From RYN-425 sp035542755 (GTDB lineage: Bacteria > Patescibacteriota > Saccharimonadia > Saccharimonadales > UBA10212): a stretch of 24,728 bases of DNA. The DNA lies in assembly GCA_035542755.1 (NCBI GenBank), contig DATKKU010000048.1:1-24728 (forward strand), given 5' to 3'. How positions within the stretch are numbered: the stretch's first letter is position 1; each line of letters begins with the position of its first letter. Below are positions 19,976-24,728 of this stretch, one piece after another. Under the pieces are notes generated by a model. The model did no database searches. It was not told where the DNA came from and saw nothing but the letters and a program-made list of their open reading frames with translations. The position numbers were made by a program, and so were the translations under genes.

Positions 19976-22792
19976 ATGGCAGAGTTTATACGAATTAAAG
20001 GCGCAAGGGAGCATAACCTTAAAAACGTTACGCTGGATATCCCACGCGAAAAACTAGTGGTTATTACCGGACTTTCTGGTTCCGGTAAATCTTCACTGGC
20101 CTTTGATACTATTTATGCCGAAGGTCAGCGCCGCTACGTGGAGTCTCTGTCTGCCTATGCCCGCCAGTTTTTGGGGCTTATGGAAAAGCCAGACGTTGAT
20201 CAAATTGACGGCCTAAGTCCAGCTATCAGCATTGACCAAAAATCTACCAGCCGCAACCCGCGCAGCACTGTCGCGACGGTCACAGAAATTTATGACTACT
20301 TGCGTCTTTTATATGCCCGGGTTGGCATTCCGCACTGCCCAATTTGCGGCAAGCCGGTCAATCGTCAGACCTCTACTGCTGTGATTGAAAAAATATCTAG
20401 TGGTCAAAAGGGTGCTAGGCTGATGATTCTATCGCCGATAGTGATTGATAAAAAAGGCGCTTTTGAGCACATACCGGCCGAGTATCAGCGTGGTGGCTAC
20501 GCAAGGGTAAGGGTAGACGGCGTGATTTATGCCCTGGACGAATTCCCGGAGCTTGATAAAAAGTATAAGCACAACATTGAAGTTGTGGTTGATAGGCTGG
20601 TCAATGACAAGGACAGCCGGGCCAGGCTGGCTCAAAGCATTGAGCAGGCCTTTGATATATCCGACGGTTTGGTAATTGTTAACGATGCCGATGAAAAAAA
20701 CGACACGCTCTACAGCCTAAAATATGCCTGCCCGGATCATCCGGACGTGGCAATTCCCGAACTAGAGCCGCGGACCTTTAGTTTTAACAGCCCGCATGGT
20801 GCTTGCCCAACCTGCACTGGCCTTGGCAGCCGGCTGGAGGTTGACCCGGAACTCGTGATTCCCAACGGCCGCCTAACTATTGCCGAGGGCGCCATCCGGC
20901 CCTTTAACCGCATATCGGTTGATGCCTGGTATATGAAAAAGCTGCAAGCCGTAGCCGAGCGCTACGATTTTTCTCTCCACCAGCCCACCAGCCAACTGAC
21001 GCCTGAGCAAATGAAAATTATTATGTATGGCACCGGCAACCAAACCTACCGCGTTAAGCTGGGTCCCGGGCGCAACTTTGAGACTACCTACGAGGGAGTA
21101 ATACCCAACCTGGAACGCCGCCACAAGGAAACCGAGAGCGAATTTATGCGCCGCGATATAGAGCGCTTTATGCAGGAACGGCCTTGTCATGCCTGCAACG
21201 GCCGACGATTGAAGCCCGAAGTTCTAGCTGTGACCGTTGCCGACCAATCAATTATGGATATCTGCGAGCTGAGCATTGATGACGCGCTAAAGTTTTTCAT
21301 GTCGGTAAACTTAAGCGAGTCACAGACAACCATTGCTAAGCAAATCCTAAAAGAGATAAATGCCCGGCTGCGATTTTTGGTAGATGTTGGTCTTAATTAC
21401 CTAACCTTAGCCCGCGGCGCGGTTGGGCTTTCCGGCGGCGAGGCTCAACGCATTCGCTTGGCTACTCAAATCGGCTCAGGCCTTCAAGGCGTGCTTTACG
21501 TACTGGACGAGCCCAGCATTGGCCTGCACCAACGCGACAACAATCGGCTGCTAAAAACGCTGGAGCGCCTGCGCGACATAGGTAACAGTGTGATTGTGGT
21601 TGAACACGACGAGGAAACCATTCGCCGCGCCGACTATCTTGTAGACATTGGTCCTGGCGCCGGCATCCACGGCGGCAAAGTTGTTGCAACCGGCACGCCG
21701 ACTACTGTCGCCAAGACGGCTGGCAGCGTCACAGCCGATTTTCTGAGCGGCAAGCGAACCATCGCCACACCAAAAAAGCGGCGCCCTGGCAACGGCGGCC
21801 AGCTTGTTATTAGAGGAGCGCGCGAAAATAATCTAAAAAATATTGATGTATCCATTCCACTGGGCGAGCTGGTTGTAGTCAGCGGTGTCTCGGGCTCTGG
21901 CAAATCCAGCCTGATTAACGACATTTTGGCAAAAGAACTAAGTGCCCGGCTTATGCGGGCTCAAACCGTACCCGGTCTACACGACGACATTGAGGGTATA
22001 AAACTACTGGATAAAGCTATCGTAATTGACCAGTCACCAATTGGCCGTACACCACGCAGTAATCCAGCCACTTATACGGGAGTGTTTACGCCAATTCGCG
22101 ACCTGTTTGCCCAAATGCCCGAGGCCAAACTGCGCGGCTATCAACCCGGGCGCTTTAGCTTTAACGTCAAGGGCGGGCGCTGCGAAAACTGCGCCGGTGA
22201 CGGCGTGATAAAAATTGAGATGCACTTTTTACCGGACGTCTATGTGGCCTGCGAAGTCTGCCACGGCAAGCGCTATAACCGCGAAGCACTGGAAATTCAT
22301 TACAAAAGTAAAACCATCAGTGACGTGCTGGAAATGACCTGCGAGCAGGCGCTTAGTTTTTTTGAAAATATTCCCAGCATCGCCCGCAAACTCCAGACTC
22401 TTGTAGACGTTGGACTGGGCTACATTACGCTTGGCCAGCCAGCGACTACGCTTTCCGGCGGCGAGGCTCAGCGGATTAAACTGGCCAGCGAGCTGTCGCG
22501 GCGCCCTACCGGCCGGACATTGTACATTTTGGACGAACCGACCACCGGGTTGCACATGGCCGATGTTGAAAAACTCCTGGACGTCCTGCACGCTCTTGTG
22601 GATGCTGGTAACAGCATTGTAGTTATTGAGCACAACCTTGATGTCATTAAAAGTGCCGACCATATCATTGACATGGGTCCGGAAGGTGGCGAGGCCGGCG
22701 GCCAAATTGTCGCCACCGGCACGCCCGAGCAGGTGGCCAAAGCCAAAGGCAGCTTTACCGGTCAGTACCTGTCCAAAATGCTCAAAAACTAG
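19976..22792 (+). CDS. uvrA: UvrABC excinuclease subunit A
   Basis: A 938-aa DNA damage sensor of nucleotide excision repair, full length for the family (about 940). Two ABC ATPase modules are visible: Walker A GLSGSGKSS (32-40) and GVSGSGKSS (637-645), signatures LSGGEAQRIRLA and LSGGEAQRIKLA, and Walker B LDEPSIGLH and LDEPTTGLH. The C-terminal zinc finger has Cys736, 739, 759 and 762, offset by four from E. coli 740-766. The N-terminal zinc site is CPDH (252-255) plus CPTC (277-280), so one of the usual four cysteines is His. No ribosome-binding site precedes ATG 19976. The stop shares the palindrome CTAG with the stop of the convergent DedA gene. Confidence 0.97.
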   Translation: MAEFIRIKGAREHNLKNVTLDIPREKLVVITGLSGSGKSSLAFDTIYAEGQRRYVESLSAYARQFLGLMEKPDVDQIDGLSPAISIDQKSTSRNPRSTVATVTEIYDYLRLLYARVGIPHCPICGKPVNRQTSTAVIEKISSGQKGARLMILSPIVIDKKGAFEHIPAEYQRGGYARVRVDGVIYALDEFPELDKKYKHNIEVVVDRLVNDKDSRARLAQSIEQAFDISDGLVIVNDADEKNDTLYSLKYACPDHPDVAIPELEPRTFSFNSPHGACPTCTGLGSRLEVDPELVIPNGRLTIAEGAIRPFNRISVDAWYMKKLQAVAERYDFSLHQPTSQLTPEQMKIIMYGTGNQTYRVKLGPGRNFETTYEGVIPNLERRHKETESEFMRRDIERFMQERPCHACNGRRLKPEVLAVTVADQSIMDICELSIDDALKFFMSVNLSESQTTIAKQILKEINARLRFLVDVGLNYLTLARGAVGLSGGEAQRIRLATQIGSGLQGVLYVLDEPSIGLHQRDNNRLLKTLERLRDIGNSVIVVEHDEETIRRADYLVDIGPGAGIHGGKVVATGTPTTVAKTAGSVTADFLSGKRTIATPKKRRPGNGGQLVIRGARENNLKNIDVSIPLGELVVVSGVSGSGKSSLINDILAKELSARLMRAQTVPGLHDDIEGIKLLDKAIVIDQSPIGRTPRSNPATYTGVFTPIRDLFAQMPEAKLRGYQPGRFSFNVKGGRCENCAGDGVIKIEMHFLPDVYVACEVCHGKRYNREALEIHYKSKTISDVLEMTCEQALSFFENIPSIARKLQTLVDVGLGYITLGQPATTLSGGEAQRIKLASELSRRPTGRTLYILDEPTTGLHMADVEKLLDVLHALVDAGNSIVVIEHNLDVIKSADHIIDMGPEGGEAGGQIVATGTPEQVAKAKGSFTGQYLSKMLKN

Positions 22793-23436
22793 CGCTTGCG
22801 CCTAATAAAATAGTTGAATTCGTCGCGCAGGGCTGCCGCAAAGGCGTGGCGGCGTTCTTTATTGACAAGAATTTGGCCAAGTACAGAGCCAGCGGTTACG
22901 ACCATGGCCAGAACCAGTAAGTAGACGATGTACTTATCAACATTAGGAATTTGCCGGCCAAGCCAGAAAGACGCGAGGGTAACGCTGAATGTCCACAAAA
23001 TTCCGCCCACGATGTTATAAATGTGGAAGCGGCGTTTTTCCATTTTGGCCATGCCGGCGGTCAGCGGCACAATTGTTCTGATAACGGCTATAAAGCGGGC
23101 TATTAAAACGGTTTTACCGCCGTGGGCTCTAAAAAATTTGTCAGTCCGTTCAATATAATCCTCACGGAAAAGCAGGCCATTTTTGCGCTTAAAGACTCTT
23201 GGGCCGGCACGCTCGCCAATAATGTAGCCAACCTCGTAACCGGCAATCGCGGCCGCGGCTACAACCGGCAGTAGGGCTAAAATTGGCAGCTTGCCCTGGC
23301 CGGCAAAAATCCCGGCGGCTATTAGAAGCGTATCCCCGGGCAGAAAAAACCCGACCAGTAGGCCCGTCTCAGCAAAAATTATAGCCGCCACGGCCAGCAA
23401 GCCACCACCCTGCAAAATATTATTGACGTTAAACAT
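22789..23436 (-). CDS. DedA-family membrane protein
   Basis: A 215-aa member of the DedA/VTT (SNARE-associated) family of polytopic membrane proteins, several of which flip undecaprenyl phosphate or other phospholipids. Signatures are the FFLPGDTLLIAAG re-entrant loop near residues 31-43, GYEVGYIIGERAGP, and the C-terminal IARFIAVIRTIVPLTAGMAKM with its conserved F-x-x-x-R...P-x-x-A-G pattern. Length is normal. ATG start at 23436, divergent from L25 across a 76-bp gap; the stop overlaps the stop of uvrA by 3 bases. Confidence 0.93.
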   Translation of the reverse strand: MFNVNNILQGGGLLAVAAIIFAETGLLVGFFLPGDTLLIAAGIFAGQGKLPILALLPVVAAAAIAGYEVGYIIGERAGPRVFKRKNGLLFREDYIERTDKFFRAHGGKTVLIARFIAVIRTIVPLTAGMAKMEKRRFHIYNIVGGILWTFSVTLASFWLGRQIPNVDKYIVYLLVLAMVVTAGSVLGQILVNKERRHAFAAALRDEFNYFIRRKR

Positions 23437-23470
23437 CTGTAGACTAATTGTAAGCTACAAGGAGCTAATC

Positions 23471-23479
23471 TGATATAAT
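23471..23479 (+). promoter_or_regulatory. Extended -10 promoter for the L25 gene
   Basis: TGATATAAT (23471-23479) is a strong extended -10; RNA should start near 23486. GAGG at 23498-23501 is the ribosome-binding site, 11 nt from the ATG at 23513. No good -35 is seen. Confidence 0.68.
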
Positions 23480-23512
23480 AAGTAGTAATTAAATCTTGAG
23501 GTTTATTTTTTT

Positions 23513-24196
23513 ATGTCTACGGTTGATGAACCCGTAAAGCTTAAAGAGCGCGAAACACTAGGCAAAGGCCTAGGTTCTTTGCGTGAGCAGGGTATGGTGC
23601 CAGCCGTCATTCACAACCACGGTCAGCCGTCTATCCACGTAATGGCTTCGGAAACCGAGCTGGTAAAGGTTTATAAAGAAGCTGGCAAACACCACCCATT
23701 GGACTTGCAGATTGGCTCTAAGCATTTTTTGGCGCTCATCAAGGACGCGCACTTTAACCCCGTAAAAAAGAACTTACAGCACGTTGTCTTTCAGGCCATT
23801 CGCCAGGACGAGAAGGTAGAGGCCGAGGTGCCAATTCGCTTAGATGGCGAAATTCCGGCTGAAAAAGTTGGCCTGATTGTTTTGCACCAACTTGATAGCG
23901 TAGAGATTGAAGCCTTACCTAAGAACCTGCCGGATGAGCTGGTGGTAGACGCTACTAAACTGATTGAGCTGCACGACCGTATTACGGTTGCCGATTTGGT
24001 TGTTCCAGAAGGTGTCACAATTTTAGCCGAGGCCGACCACCCGATAGCCAGCGTGGTTGAGACCAGGGCTCAAATGTCTGAAGAGGCCGAAGAAGAAGCC
24101 GAAGCCGCCGAAGGTGAAGAAGGCGCCGAAGGCGAAGAAGCTGAGAACACGCCCGCCGAAGGGGAAGGCGCCGTGCAAGATACGCCCAAGCAGTAG
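23513..24196 (+). CDS. rplY: Ribosomal protein L25/CTC (TL5-type)
   Basis: A 227-aa two-domain L25: an N-terminal 5S rRNA-binding L25 domain (about 1-90, with the opening VKLKERETLGKGLGSLREQGMVPAVIHN split over the first strands) and a C-terminal TL5/CTC beta domain (about 95-190, with AEVPIRLDGE and LPDELVVDATKL). It ends in a long acidic tail rich in Glu and Ala from about residue 190, as in CTC proteins of Gram-positives. It binds 5S rRNA in the 50S subunit. The stop is 1 bp from the convergent ABC transporter stop. Confidence 0.93.
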   Translation: MSTVDEPVKLKERETLGKGLGSLREQGMVPAVIHNHGQPSIHVMASETELVKVYKEAGKHHPLDLQIGSKHFLALIKDAHFNPVKKNLQHVVFQAIRQDEKVEAEVPIRLDGEIPAEKVGLIVLHQLDSVEIEALPKNLPDELVVDATKLIELHDRITVADLVVPEGVTILAEADHPIASVVETRAQMSEEAEEEAEAAEGEEGAEGEEAENTPAEGEGAVQDTPKQ

Positions 24197-24197
24197 A

Positions 24198-24728
24198 CTA
24201 GGCTTTGTAGCCCTCAGCTTGCTTACTGAACATCTCGTAATAAAGGCCCTTATTTTTCATAAGAGTTTGGTGAGAGCCTTGCTCGACGACCGAACCATTT
24301 TCTAGGACAATGATGCGATTTGCGCGACGCACGGTGCTAAAACGGTGGCTTACAATTAGAGCGGTCTTGTCCTTGTAGTGCTCGAAGATATTATTAAATA
24401 TGTCATATTCAGCCTTAGCATCGATAGCTGAGGTGGGTTCGTCCAAGATAATCATCTCGGTGTTTCGGTAAAAAGCTCTGGCTAGCGCGACCCTCTGCCA
24501 CTGCCCGCCACTTGGCTCTACACCTTTTTTAAAACTGCTGTCGAGCACAGTATCCCAGCCATGCTCGTAGTTCGTAACCATTTCATCTACGTTACCGAAT
24601 TTGGCGGCTCTCTTAAGCTGCTCGCTATTAACTTGCTGATCGGATCGGCCAATCTCGATATTTTCACTAATTGTCAGAGGATATCGATTGAAATCTTGGA
24701 AAAGAGTGGCCAACTGCTTATACCATGA
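24198..24728 (-). CDS. ABC exporter, C-terminal ATPase part (partial, runs off window)
   Basis: The last 176 codons of an ABC exporter nucleotide-binding domain. The reading frame is open to the window edge (starting SWYKQLATLFQDF), so the internal TTG at 24713 is not the real start. Visible are the Q-loop region (LFQDFNRYPLTISENI), the signature PSGGQWQRVALARA (Pro replaces the usual first Leu), Walker B MIILDEPTSAID and the H-loop in LIVSHRFSTV. The Walker A and membrane domain lie outside the window. It is not closely similar to the exporter at 15817. Substrate unknown. Confidence 0.92.
   Translation of the reverse strand, partial: SWYKQLATLFQDFNRYPLTISENIEIGRSDQQVNSEQLKRAAKFGNVDEMVTNYEHGWDTVLDSSFKKGVEPSGGQWQRVALARAFYRNTEMIILDEPTSAIDAKAEYDIFNNIFEHYKDKTALIVSHRFSTVRRANRIIVLENGSVVEQGSHQTLMKNKGLYYEMFSKQAEGYKA

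Noticed and set aside
22229..22705. 158-aa minus-strand frame within uvrA
   Set aside because: It is the antisense shadow of a strongly conserved uvrA region; no ribosome-binding site or family motifs.

Overview
The window looks like part of a small-genome bacterium of the Patescibacteria/CPR type, most likely a Saccharibacteria (TM7) relative. This is inferred from gene style, not proven. The clues are compact housekeeping genes packed among very large, low-complexity, unique-looking secreted-type proteins, a LysM/CHAP wall hydrolase, and an ABC exporter with a small helical N-terminal extension. TGA is a normal stop codon (obgE and the 216-aa gene end on it), which argues against the UGA-recoding CPR lineages. 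No tRNA, rRNA, CRISPR array, transposase or integrase was seen.

Layout. Left housekeeping block (19-4032, all +): ruvX, mltG, a membrane-anchored LysM/CHAP peptidoglycan hydrolase whose N-terminus is out of frame, and obgE. Central accessory island (about 4041-15815): a 544-aa protein with a phage-tail/glycosidase-like alpha/beta domain; a 216-aa helical protein; a BtpA-like TIM-barrel protein; a 1,894-aa protein with a phosphoribosyltransferase-like head and a long repetitive tail; a minus-strand membrane protein with a lysozyme/transglycosylase-like C-terminus; and a 609-aa protein with Y-x-G-F-P repeats. Right block (15817-24728): an ABC exporter (-), exonuclease I sbcB (+), two small tandem paralogous membrane proteins (-), uvrA (+), a DedA protein (-), ribosomal protein L25/CTC (+), and the 3' end of a second ABC exporter (-, running off the window).

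The most interesting content is the island. The 544-, 1,894- and 609-aa proteins are unrelated at their N-termini but share several C-terminal modules. These are a K-S-x-D-M/V-M-A helix, an M-A-P-x-T-P-D-A-V-x-R-Y box, and a terminal tail of I-T-L-P-...-T-x-P-P followed by G-R-x-x-L-E/D at the very end. None has a recognisable Sec signal peptide, so the tail is a candidate export or surface-sorting signal. Promoters before the 544-, 216- and 609-aa genes share one architecture: TTGAC(G/T), a 16-bp spacer, a -10, 6 bp, then a CATAAG leader followed by an A-rich stretch. That suggests one co-regulated set. A transglycosylase-like membrane protein and an ABC exporter lie next to it. The pairing of a BtpA-like enzyme with a PRTase-like head suggests nucleotide-related chemistry on one of the exported or surface proteins. 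All functional statements about the island are inference from sequence patterns.
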